This document shows, in pieces, positions 8,990 through 15,561 of a DNA stretch of 40,789 nucleotides. Location of the stretch: the NCBI GenBank assembly GCA_025459175.1, contig JALORC010000063.1:1-40789 (forward strand). Reading direction: 5' to 3'. This DNA is from Planctomycetota bacterium (GTDB lineage: Bacteria; Planctomycetota; UBA1135; UBA2386). The translations under genes and the position numbers were made by a program. Position 1 is the stretch's first letter. The number at the start of each line of letters is the position of its first letter. The notes beneath the pieces were generated by a model. That model had not been told where the DNA came from. It was given only the letters and a program-made list of their open reading frames with translations, and did no database searches.

Positions 8990-11274
8990 CGGGACTCCGC
9001 GGGCAGGGGCGTGGGCGCGAAGCGGCGCAACCACAACGAACTCAGCAACACCGAGACGCTCGACAGCGACATCGCCGCACTCGCGACGACGGGGGACAGC
9101 ACCAGACCGATCGGGGCGAACAAGCCAGCCGCGATCGGCAGGCCGAGCAGATTGTAGACCGAGGCCCACAGCAGGTTGCGGCGGATGGTGCGCATCGTCG
9201 CGCGGGCCAGCGCGAGCGCGGTCGGCACGGCGAGGAGACCGAAGCGCAGCAGCGCCACGTCGGCGGCAGCAGCGGCGATCTCGGTGCCCTGCCCCATGGC
9301 CATGCCGACGTTGGCCGCAGCCAGGGCCGGCGCATCGTTGACGCCGTCGCCGACCATCGCCACGCGCCGGCCGGCTTTGCGCAGCGCGGCGATCCGTGCG
9401 ACCTTGTCCGCCGGCAGCAGTTCGGCGGCGACGTCGTCGATGCCGAGCGTGCCAGCGACGGCCGCGGCGACCCCGCGCCGATCGCCGGACGCCATTGCCA
9501 CCTGCAACCCCATGCTGCGCAGCCGCGCCAGCGCCGCCGCCGCTTCGGGTCGCACGCCGTCGGCGATGCCGAGCAGGCCGAGTATCTCCTGGCCACGCGC
9601 CACCAGCAGCGGGCTCACCCCGCGTGCCGCCAGCGATTCGGCCGGCCCTGCCCAGGCGGTGACGTCGAGTCCTTCGCTCGCCAGCCACGCGAACTTGCCG
9701 ACGCGCACGAGGGCATCGTCGACCCGCGCCGACACGCCCATCGCCGGCGTCGCCACGAACGCGGTGGCCGGCAGCAGGGTCTCGTCACCGGCGCGGGCAG
9801 CCGCGACGACCGCGCGGGCGAACGGGTGTTCGCTGGCGAGTTCGACCGCAGCGGCCGTGCGCAGCAAGGCCGCGTCGGCGATGCCGGGTGCTGGTTCGAT
9901 CGCCACGACCTCGGGGCGCCCGTTGGTCAGCGTGCCGGTCTTGTCGAACACCACGGTGTCGACGTGACTGGCATGTTCGAGGGCTTCGCCGGTGCGGAAC
10001 AACACGCCGAGCTCCGCCCCGCGGCCCGCACCCACGGCGATCGCTGCCGGCGTGGCGAGGCCCAGCGCGCAGGGGCAGGCGATCACCAGCACCGCCACCA
10101 TGCGCTCGATGGCAACCGCGAGGCCCGCCGTGGTCGGCGCGAGCGACCACCAGACCACGAACGTCAGCAGCGCCAGCACCAGCACGATCGGCACGAACAC
10201 GGCACTGACGCGGTCGGCGAAGCGGGCGATCGGCGCCCGCGAGCCCTGCGCCTGTTCGACCGCCGCGGCGATGCGGGCGAGCGCCGTGTCGGCGCCGGTG
10301 CGGTCGATGCGCACCAGCAACGCACCGTTGGTGACGAGGCTGCCGCCGACGACGCGCGCGCCGACCGTCTTGTCGACCGGCACGCTCTCGCCGCTCAGCA
10401 ATGACTCGTCGACCGCCGAACTGCCGTGCTCGACGAGGCCGTCGCTCGGCACTCGTTCCCCCGGCCGCACGCGCACCCGTTCCCCGGGCTGCAGCGCCGC
10501 GACCGGCACGTCTTCCTCCTGGTCGTCGCGCGTGCCAACGCGATGCGCCAGCGTCGGCACCAATGCGTGCAGGGCGCGTACGGCATCGCCCAGGCGCCAG
10601 CGTGCCCGCGACTCGAGGTATTTGCCGAACAACACGAACGCGACGATCGCCGCGGTGGCCTCGAAGTAGACGTGTGGCGCGTGGCCACCGTGGGCGAACC
10701 ACCGCGGCGCGAAGGTCGCGACCGTCGACCAGGCCCACGCCGCCGAGGCACCGAGCGACACCAGCGTGTTCATGTCGGCGGCGCCGGCGCGCACGGCGGC
10801 GAACCCCTTGTGCAACAGCGCGCGACCCGGGCCCAACAGCACCACCGAGCCGAGCGCGAACTGGACGATGCGGCCGACCTGGCCGTCGGCGAACGGGATC
10901 GCCCCGTGCGCCATGGCGAGCACCAGCAGGGGCAAGGTCGCCACCGCCGCGACGATCAACTGCCGCCGCTGCGCGCGTCGTTCGATCGAGTCCGCGGCCG
11001 AACGGCCCGTCGTCGCTGCGACCCCGGGCGCCGTCGGTGCCAGCACGCCGTAGCCGGCTGCCACGACCGCCGCGACCAGATCCTCGCGCCGTGCGCGCGC
11101 CGGGTCGAACGCCACCTGCGCCTGCTGGGTGGCGAGATTGACGGTCGCCGTGGTTACGCCGTCGACACGAGCGAGCGCCCGCTCGACGCGTCCGACGCAT
11201 CCAGCGCAGGTCATCCCGGTGAGGTCGAGAACGGCGGATGTCATGGCGGCGGTCCGGGCGATGGTCTTCGGCAT
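8986..11274 (-). CDS. copA: Cu(I)-exporting P1B-type ATPase
   Basis: A 762-residue heavy-metal transporting P-type ATPase that pumps cytoplasmic Cu(I) outward. An N-terminal HMA domain carries GMTCAGC (Cys 23 and 26). Eight membrane helices surround the ion channel. The transmembrane CPC motif is at 400-402, the phosphorylated Asp in DKTGT at 444, the SEHPFA His-Pro at 483-484 and the hinge GDGVND at 642-647. Tyr-Asn in helix 7 (VYNLLG) and Met-x-x-x-Ser in helix 8 (MSLSS) mark the Cu(I) subgroup. The ATG at 11274 has AGGA five bases upstream; an ATG at 11244, right before the HMA domain, is the alternative. It is first in an operon with the Cys-tailed sigma factor, whose start overlaps its stop. 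The window shows no copper chaperone or oxidase. Confidence 0.95.
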   Translation of the reverse strand: MPKTIARTAAMTSAVLDLTGMTCAGCVGRVERALARVDGVTTATVNLATQQAQVAFDPARARREDLVAAVVAAGYGVLAPTAPGVAATTGRSAADSIERRAQRRQLIVAAVATLPLLVLAMAHGAIPFADGQVGRIVQFALGSVVLLGPGRALLHKGFAAVRAGAADMNTLVSLGASAAWAWSTVATFAPRWFAHGGHAPHVYFEATAAIVAFVLFGKYLESRARWRLGDAVRALHALVPTLAHRVGTRDDQEEDVPVAALQPGERVRVRPGERVPSDGLVEHGSSAVDESLLSGESVPVDKTVGARVVGGSLVTNGALLVRIDRTGADTALARIAAAVEQAQGSRAPIARFADRVSAVFVPIVLVLALLTFVVWWSLAPTTAGLAVAIERMVAVLVIACPCALGLATPAAIAVGAGRGAELGVLFRTGEALEHASHVDTVVFDKTGTLTNGRPEVVAIEPAPGIADAALLRTAAAVELASEHPFARAVVAAARAGDETLLPATAFVATPAMGVSARVDDALVRVGKFAWLASEGLDVTAWAGPAESLAARGVSPLLVARGQEILGLLGIADGVRPEAAAALARLRSMGLQVAMASGDRRGVAAAVAGTLGIDDVAAELLPADKVARIAALRKAGRRVAMVGDGVNDAPALAAANVGMAMGQGTEIAAAAADVALLRFGLLAVPTALALARATMRTIRRNLLWASVYNLLGLPIAAGLFAPIGLVLSPVVASAAMSLSSVSVLLSSLWLRRFAPTPLPAESR

Positions 11275-11606
11275 GGGGATCCTGGTCGGGGTGGTGGACA
11301 CCCTGCGGACGCCGCGCCGCCACTTGCCTTACAGCAAACGCCGTGCGTGATTGCCGAGCTTCAGTGCCGCTGCCGCAGCGGGTGGATGCATCATGACGCC
11401 AATGCCGCCGTCTGAGTGGCGGGCGCGGCCGGCGTCTGGGTGAGCAGTGCCATGGTCAGTACAAAGCGAGTGCTCTGCTTCCGAGCCTACAGGTTGGCGA
11501 GCGAGGGCATCGTGCACGCGCACGACCAAGGGCTTCCAATTGTCTGGCGCGCTGAGGTTTTCCAGAATCTTCTGGATCTTGGGGGGGGAGATGTCCGCTC
11601 CTCGGC
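11275..11606. other. Intergenic region between copA and the Cys-rich operon
   Basis: This 332-base divergent gap is less GC-rich than its surroundings. Near copA it holds a small dyad, TTGC-N6-GCAA at 11324-11337. Towards the plus-strand operon there are an inverted repeat (TCGTGC/GCACGA, 11510-11525), a promoter with a palindrome over its -10 box (listed separately) and a run of eight G at 11581-11588. A 52-codon open frame starting at ATG 11452 ends in TGA at 11608-11610 and overlaps the next start as ATGA. That overlap makes it a possible upstream leader peptide, but its sequence (MVSTKRVLCFRAYRLASEG...) matches nothing known, and I would not call it a gene on this evidence. Confidence 0.5.
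11540..11576 (+). promoter_or_regulatory. Promoter with overlapping palindromic operator for the Cys-rich operon
   Basis: TTGTCT at 11540-11545, a 17-base spacer and CAGAAT at 11563-11568 match the sigma-70 consensus at 4 of 6 positions each. The -10 box lies inside the perfect palindrome TCCAGAATCTTCTGGA (11561-11576; 7-base arms, 2-base centre), an arrangement usual for a repressor site. The expected start of transcription is near 11575, about 30 bases before the ATG at 11607. The run of G at 11581-11588 lies in the leader. The palindrome is seen directly; promoter and operator function are inferred. Confidence 0.45.
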
Positions 11607-12053
11607 ATGAAGGCGATTCTTGTCGTGGCCACTTCGTGGTTTCTCGGGCTCCCCTGCTGGATGGTTGCCATGGCGCCAGCTGTCGGCGAGTGCCAAATGA
11701 GCATGCATTGGGTCGGCTCTCGCTGGGTGAGGGTATGTGAGAGTCTGGCCTGTCCGTTTGCCTGCAGCTTCGAGCCTGCGGGCCCCGTGCCGGTCGGGGC
11801 AACTGAAGTCGAGATGATCTGCCGATGCCCTGGCCAGTCGGGCCCCCCTTGGGCGGGAACCGCCATGTGCACCGTGAAGGTGAAGGTGAGGAAGGATGCC
11901 CGTGGCCGGTGGGTCGAGGACGTGTCGACGGCCGCGTGTCTGTTCCCCGGCCAGCCCTGCCCTGAAGTCAGGAAGTGTGAAGACGTCGCTGCCCCTCCGG
12001 TCCTCGACGGGCTCCCTGGAGTCGTCTGGGTGCCTTGCAAATGTGGAGTGTGA
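11607..12053 (+). CDS. Small secreted cysteine-rich protein
   Basis: A 148-residue protein with a signal peptide (about 1-28: MKAILVVATSWFLGLPCWMVAMAPAVG). The remainder carries about 12 Cys, several in close pairs (CESLACPFAC, ICRC, PCKC), which suggests an extracytoplasmic fold held by disulfides. No family is recognised. It is the first gene of a tight operon: the next start is 3 bases past its stop, and a MauE-like membrane protein closes the operon. MauE proteins are needed to form a disulfide-rich subunit in methylamine dehydrogenase systems, so a redox partnership is a reasonable hypothesis. Codon use is less GC3-biased than in neighbouring genes. The start is the ATG at 11607; the G-rich ribosome-binding-like stretch lies somewhat far upstream. 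Confidence 0.65.
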   Translation: MKAILVVATSWFLGLPCWMVAMAPAVGECQMSMHWVGSRWVRVCESLACPFACSFEPAGPVPVGATEVEMICRCPGQSGPPWAGTAMCTVKVKVRKDARGRWVEDVSTAACLFPGQPCPEVRKCEDVAAPPVLDGLPGVVWVPCKCGV

Positions 12054-12055
12054 CC

Positions 12056-13576
12056 ATGCAGCGTAGACCCCTCTTGCTCGTGGCGCTCGGCACAGTGCTT
12101 GCGGGGCTGATGTCGACCATGTGGTGGCTCCGCGACGAGTCACTTGCCACGGATCCGGGGCAGGCATCGGCAGCGGGCGAGTTCGAGGGTCGAGTTGCTC
12201 TCGCGGCTCGGGATCCGATGGTCGCGGTCGGCGAAGGGACGCGCGCTTCGGCGTCCTGGTCTTGCATGGTGTCGGTGCGAGATCCCAATGGGGATCCGAT
12301 TCATGGCGCCAAGATTTCGAGTGCATCAGAAGCCCATGACACGGGCCGAGACGGCTCATGTCGCGTGCTGGCAAGCTCGGAAATCCTCGTTTCGGCCACG
12401 GGTTATCTCGAGCAACGCCTGACCCTGCATGCCGAGCAGGCTGAAGTTGCAGTGGTGTTGCTGCCAGAAGCCGAGCTGGAACTTGTTGTCGAGGGGGAAT
12501 CAGGACCATGCGTCGTTTGTGTGCGGAGCGACGTGGATGCCACGTTCCGGCGTGATGTCGCGATCGGCGGCGCGCAGTCGGATGTTGCGCACCGTTTGCG
12601 CGTGCCGGTCGGGGCGCTGTCTGTGTATCTGGAGTCGGACAGCGTCTTCGTTCGGCAGGTGACCTTCCTCGACCGGAGCGGTCGTGGCGCTCCGTTGGGC
12701 GACATGAACTGGTTCGCGGTGCCAGAGGTGGCCACGGTGAAGTTGAGCCTTGCCAAGCCTTTCGTGGCGTGGCTGCGGCTGGAATCCGACGAGGCCATCA
12801 TCCACTTCTTCAGGGTCTCGCACGGGGCTGCCTTCACCTCGAAGGGCCACTTCGACCGCCTCGAGCGGATCCGCGCGAAGCTGGAAGCCGATTGTCCTGG
12901 ATCCGTCGCCGTTGCGTGGCTGCCCGCGATGGATCCGCCTCCCGCGATTGTGTGGGAGGGATTCGCAAGGTTCTCGGGGTGGCTTCGTCACGAGGCGAGA
13001 GTGCAGAATCTGGAGGCTGCAGCCCCTGAGCGAATCTCCGTGCCGCACTCCGGCGAGGATCGGACTGCCAAGGTGTCGATGCCCGAAGTGCCGGCAATGA
13101 TCCCGTTGCGTCTCGGTATGGCAGATTCCGAGCATCGGAGCTGGGCGTTTCACCTGCAGCCAGGCAAGGTGATCACGGTCCCCGCCGGCGCCTACCATGT
13201 TTCGCTGCCTGACGAGTTCTCGCGATGGTCGTCGGAGATCGAGATCCCGACCAAGCTGGTGACGCTGGTGCCGGGGCAGGAGATCGAGCTGAGGGCGGCG
13301 TCGCGATCTGCCCTGGCCAAAGTGAGCTACTTCGTGACCGCGGAGGACGCAAAGGGTGTCCGTCGACGAAAGACTTCCCAGGTGGACATGTTCGACAAGG
13401 GGGTCGGCGTCGGGTTCCTCACCTGTGATGCCTCGCTGGACCATTCTGCGTGGCTGCCGGTGGGTCGACCCCTCGAGTTCAGGATGAGGTCGCTGGTGGG
13501 TGGAGCAATCCGTGACCTGTCTGCCACCGTCCAACTCACCGGGCTCGAGAGCCAGGTCGAGATCGCCCTTCGCTGA
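12056..13576 (+). CDS. Membrane-anchored protein with carboxypeptidase-regulatory-like domain
   Basis: A 506-residue protein. An N-terminal signal anchor (residues 5-25, LLLVALGTVLAGLMSTMWW) is followed by one carboxypeptidase-regulatory-like (prealbumin-type) beta domain at about 66-137: VSVRDPNGDPIHGAKISS...GSCRVLASSEILVSATGYLEQRLTL. The remaining 370 residues are beta-rich without known motifs and probably contain further Ig/prealbumin-like domains (a Pro-Ala-Gly-Ala-Tyr-His-Val stretch near 375 resembles the 'xPAGxYxV' of such domains). The start has GGAG eight bases upstream and lies 3 bases after the Cys-rich gene's stop. Its own stop shares one base with the MauE-like start (TGATG). 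It is probably exposed on the outer face of the membrane. Function is unknown. Confidence 0.75.
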   Translation: MQRRPLLLVALGTVLAGLMSTMWWLRDESLATDPGQASAAGEFEGRVALAARDPMVAVGEGTRASASWSCMVSVRDPNGDPIHGAKISSASEAHDTGRDGSCRVLASSEILVSATGYLEQRLTLHAEQAEVAVVLLPEAELELVVEGESGPCVVCVRSDVDATFRRDVAIGGAQSDVAHRLRVPVGALSVYLESDSVFVRQVTFLDRSGRGAPLGDMNWFAVPEVATVKLSLAKPFVAWLRLESDEAIIHFFRVSHGAAFTSKGHFDRLERIRAKLEADCPGSVAVAWLPAMDPPPAIVWEGFARFSGWLRHEARVQNLEAAAPERISVPHSGEDRTAKVSMPEVPAMIPLRLGMADSEHRSWAFHLQPGKVITVPAGAYHVSLPDEFSRWSSEIEIPTKLVTLVPGQEIELRAASRSALAKVSYFVTAEDAKGVRRRKTSQVDMFDKGVGVGFLTCDASLDHSAWLPVGRPLEFRMRSLVGGAIRDLSATVQLTGLESQVEIALR

Positions 13577-13986
13577 TGGTGACCTTGCTGGCTCGGGTAG
13601 TCCTCGGATCGTTCTTCCTGGTCTCGGGCTGGCTGAAGATCGACGGTGGGGCAGCCTCGTCTGCCATCCTGGATCCATGGTTCTTCCACACGGTTGCTGC
13701 CGCTGAGATGGCACTCGGCGTTCTGTTGATTCTGACCGAAGCGAGGGTGGTGATGGTGGTGGCCGTCATCGGTCTCGCGATCGCCATGGGTTTCGTGGCG
13801 TGGCACTTCCAGGATCCTCGTCCTTGCGGGTGTTTCGGACGCCATGAGTTGGGTCCGACATCACGCATGCTGTTGCTCGCCGTAGCAGGCTTGCTGGCCA
13901 CTTGGCTGCTGTTCGGTTCTTCGCGGCGAAACCGGCCGGATCCACGCGGCCGCGCCGGAACGACATCGGACTACAGCCGTGCGTAA
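13576..13986 (+). CDS. MauE/DoxX-like four-helix membrane protein
   Basis: A 136-residue protein with four membrane helices at about 3-20, 37-53, 57-76 and 96-114. Helix 1 has LLARVVLGSFFLVSGWLKI, the usual DoxX/MauE start, and PCGCFG at 83-88 sits between helices 3 and 4, a hallmark of MauE-type members. MauE is required for maturation of the disulfide-rich small subunit of methylamine dehydrogenase, while related proteins act in membrane thiol or quinone redox. No other mau gene is present, so methylamine metabolism is unlikely here. Its start codon overlaps the previous stop by one base, so it is translationally coupled. A role in oxidising the Cys-rich secreted protein of the same operon is an inference from context. 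Confidence 0.8.
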   Translation: MVTLLARVVLGSFFLVSGWLKIDGGAASSAILDPWFFHTVAAAEMALGVLLILTEARVVMVVAVIGLAIAMGFVAWHFQDPRPCGCFGRHELGPTSRMLLLAVAGLLATWLLFGSSRRNRPDPRGRAGTTSDYSRA

Positions 13987-14044
13987 GGGCGGGTTTGCCC
14001 GAGGTCCATCGCGCCGGTAGCGGCGGAACCTCGACACCCCGGCA

Positions 14045-15280
14045 ATGCCGTTGTCCGGATCCCTCGGCCCCCGCATCATCGCCGGCTTGCCACCTCTCCC
14101 CGCGTTCCTGCAGCACCTCGCCGCCGCCTGCGCCGACGACTCGTTCGTGCGCCTGTCGCTGACCTCACCGCACGAGCCGAAGGCACTCGTGCAGCGCATC
14201 ACGGCCAAGCTGGTGCTGTTGCGCGGCCAGCGACAGCTGTCGTTCACCCTGAAGGAAGCGCGCAGCGACACCACCCAGAACGTGCCGCTGCCGGAGGCGA
14301 TCGCGTGGGTCGAGCGCAAGCTGCGCACCGAGTTCCGCTCGGCGATGCTGGCGACCACGCAGGCCGACTGGCAGCTGCAGCAACCGGAAGCCGGTGAGCC
14401 GCGACTGATCCGGCATCGCGCCAGCAGCAAGCAGGCACCGCAACGCAGCCATGACGACGGCAAGCGCACGTTCCTCGGCGTCGACGCGCAACCGTGGTTG
14501 CGCGGCCTCGGCATCGTCGACGCCGATGGCCGGCCGCGGCCGAGTCTCGCCCACAAGCGGGTGCAGCTCGATCGCTACGTCGAGATCCTGAGCCACCTCG
14601 CCGCCGATTGCGGTTGGGTCCCGGGCGCCGGCGAAGCGCCGCTGCGCATCGTCGACGTCGGCTGCGGCAAGGGCCACCTGACGTTCGCGGCGTGGCACTT
14701 CGCGAAGACGGTGCTGCAGCGGCCGGCGCAGGTGGTCGGCGTCGAGGCGCGCGCCGAGCTCGTCGAACACGCGCAGAAGCTGGCGCAGGAAGTCGCCGGC
14801 GGCGAACTGCAGTTCGTGCGCGGCGACATCGGCGAGGTCGCGTTGCCGGGCGTCGACATGCTGGTGGCGCTGCACGCGTGCAACACCGCGACCGATCATG
14901 CGATCCGGCGCGGGGTCGAGGCGGGCGCGCAGCTGATCGTGGTGGCGCCGTGCTGCCACCAGGAAGTTCGGCCGCAGCTCGGGCGGCCGGAGCCGCTCGC
15001 GCCGGTGCTGCAGCACGGGCTGATGGCCGAGCGCATGGCCGAATGGGTCACCGACGGTCTGCGTGCGCTGGTGCTCGAGTGGGCGGGTTATCGCACCAAG
15101 GTCATCGAGTTCGTCGACGGGGAACACACCGCGAAGAACCTGATGCTGGCGGCGATCAAGCTGCCGGCACCACCGAGTGCGGAACGGCGTGCTTCGGCGA
15201 AGGCGGCGATCGACGCGTTCCGCACCTTCTGGGGCATCGAGGCGCAGGCGCTGGACGGGTTGCTCGGCGCCGCCGGCTGA
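14045..15280 (+). CDS. Class I SAM-dependent methyltransferase (Methyltransf_32-like)
   Basis: A 411-residue cytoplasmic protein. Residues 30-130 form an N-terminal domain of the type that precedes this methyltransferase in bacterial homologues (KALVQRITAKLVLLRGQRQLSFTLKEARSDTTQNVP). The Rossmann-type methyltransferase starts at about 165: SAM loop DVGCGKGHLTF at 204-214, acidic Glu234 in VVGVEAR, ALHACNTATD at 275-284 and APCCHQE at 301-307. The last two motifs are characteristic of the family that includes eukaryotic METTL25/RRNAD1-like proteins; an RNA or protein substrate is possible but not shown. Its stop directly abuts the stop of a minus-strand gene remnant (TGATCA at 15278-15283). 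Its last 129 bases are duplicated in degenerate form at 15420-15518. Confidence 0.85.
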   Translation: MPLSGSLGPRIIAGLPPLPAFLQHLAAACADDSFVRLSLTSPHEPKALVQRITAKLVLLRGQRQLSFTLKEARSDTTQNVPLPEAIAWVERKLRTEFRSAMLATTQADWQLQQPEAGEPRLIRHRASSKQAPQRSHDDGKRTFLGVDAQPWLRGLGIVDADGRPRPSLAHKRVQLDRYVEILSHLAADCGWVPGAGEAPLRIVDVGCGKGHLTFAAWHFAKTVLQRPAQVVGVEARAELVEHAQKLAQEVAGGELQFVRGDIGEVALPGVDMLVALHACNTATDHAIRRGVEAGAQLIVVAPCCHQEVRPQLGRPEPLAPVLQHGLMAERMAEWVTDGLRALVLEWAGYRTKVIEFVDGEHTAKNLMLAAIKLPAPPSAERRASAKAAIDAFRTFWGIEAQALDGLLGAAG

Positions 15281-15419
15281 TCACTTCTCCGGCTCGACCG
15301 TCTTCGGCGTCTTGCCCGTCGATGCATCCGGGCGGTAGGGACCGGCGCCGAGCACCTGCATGCCGAGGATCTGCTTCTCGAGCTGCCACAGCGTCGCGCC
15401 GTCGGCCGCGCGCGCAGTT
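15281..15419 (-). pseudogene. C-terminal remnant of a lost convergent gene
   Basis: On the minus strand this stretch encodes about 45 residues ending at a proper stop (15281-15283): GATLWQLEKQILGMQVLGAG, then PYRPDASTGKTPKTVEPEK. The sequence looks like a real protein tail, with a helix followed by a polar end, whereas upstream of about 15419 the frame runs into a duplicated piece of the methyltransferase gene read backwards. No start codon belongs to it. I read it as the 3' end of a gene whose body was removed by rearrangement. The parent family is not recognised. Confidence 0.4.
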
Positions 15420-15518
15420 GCGGCGACCAAGCTGCCGGCGAAGGCCGCGATCGACGCGTTCCGCAGGTTCTGGGGCATGGAGGCGCAGGCGCTGGACGGG
15501 TTGCTCGGCGCCGCCGGC
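15420..15518 (+). pseudogene. Degenerate duplicate of the methyltransferase 3' end
   Basis: These 99 bases align with 15149-15277, the end of the methyltransferase gene, with five mismatches by eye and one in-frame 30-base deletion (15169-15198 of the parent). The encoded tail reads AATKLPAKAAIDAFRRFWGM then EAQALDGLLGAAG, against AAIKLPA...KAAIDAFRTFWGI then EAQALDGLLGAAG in the parent. The stop codon is lost (GGCAGT instead of GGCTGA) and nothing upstream continues the gene. It is a fragment of a second copy, not an expressed gene. Confidence 0.75.
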
Positions 15519-15561
15519 AGTCAGCGGCGCCCGAGCAGCGGCAGGAAGTTCTGCGTCCGCC

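Noticed and set aside
11324..11337. Dyad TTGC-N6-GCAA upstream of copA as a metal-regulator operator
   Set aside because: The arms are only 4 bases and do not match a known CueR- or CsoR-type operator; mentioned but not called.
11416..11610. A 52-64-codon frame ending in ATGA overlap with the Cys-rich gene
   Set aside because: The overlap is suggestive, but there is no recognisable protein, no ribosome-binding site and the putative promoter lies inside the frame. It is kept only as a possibility in the intergenic entry.
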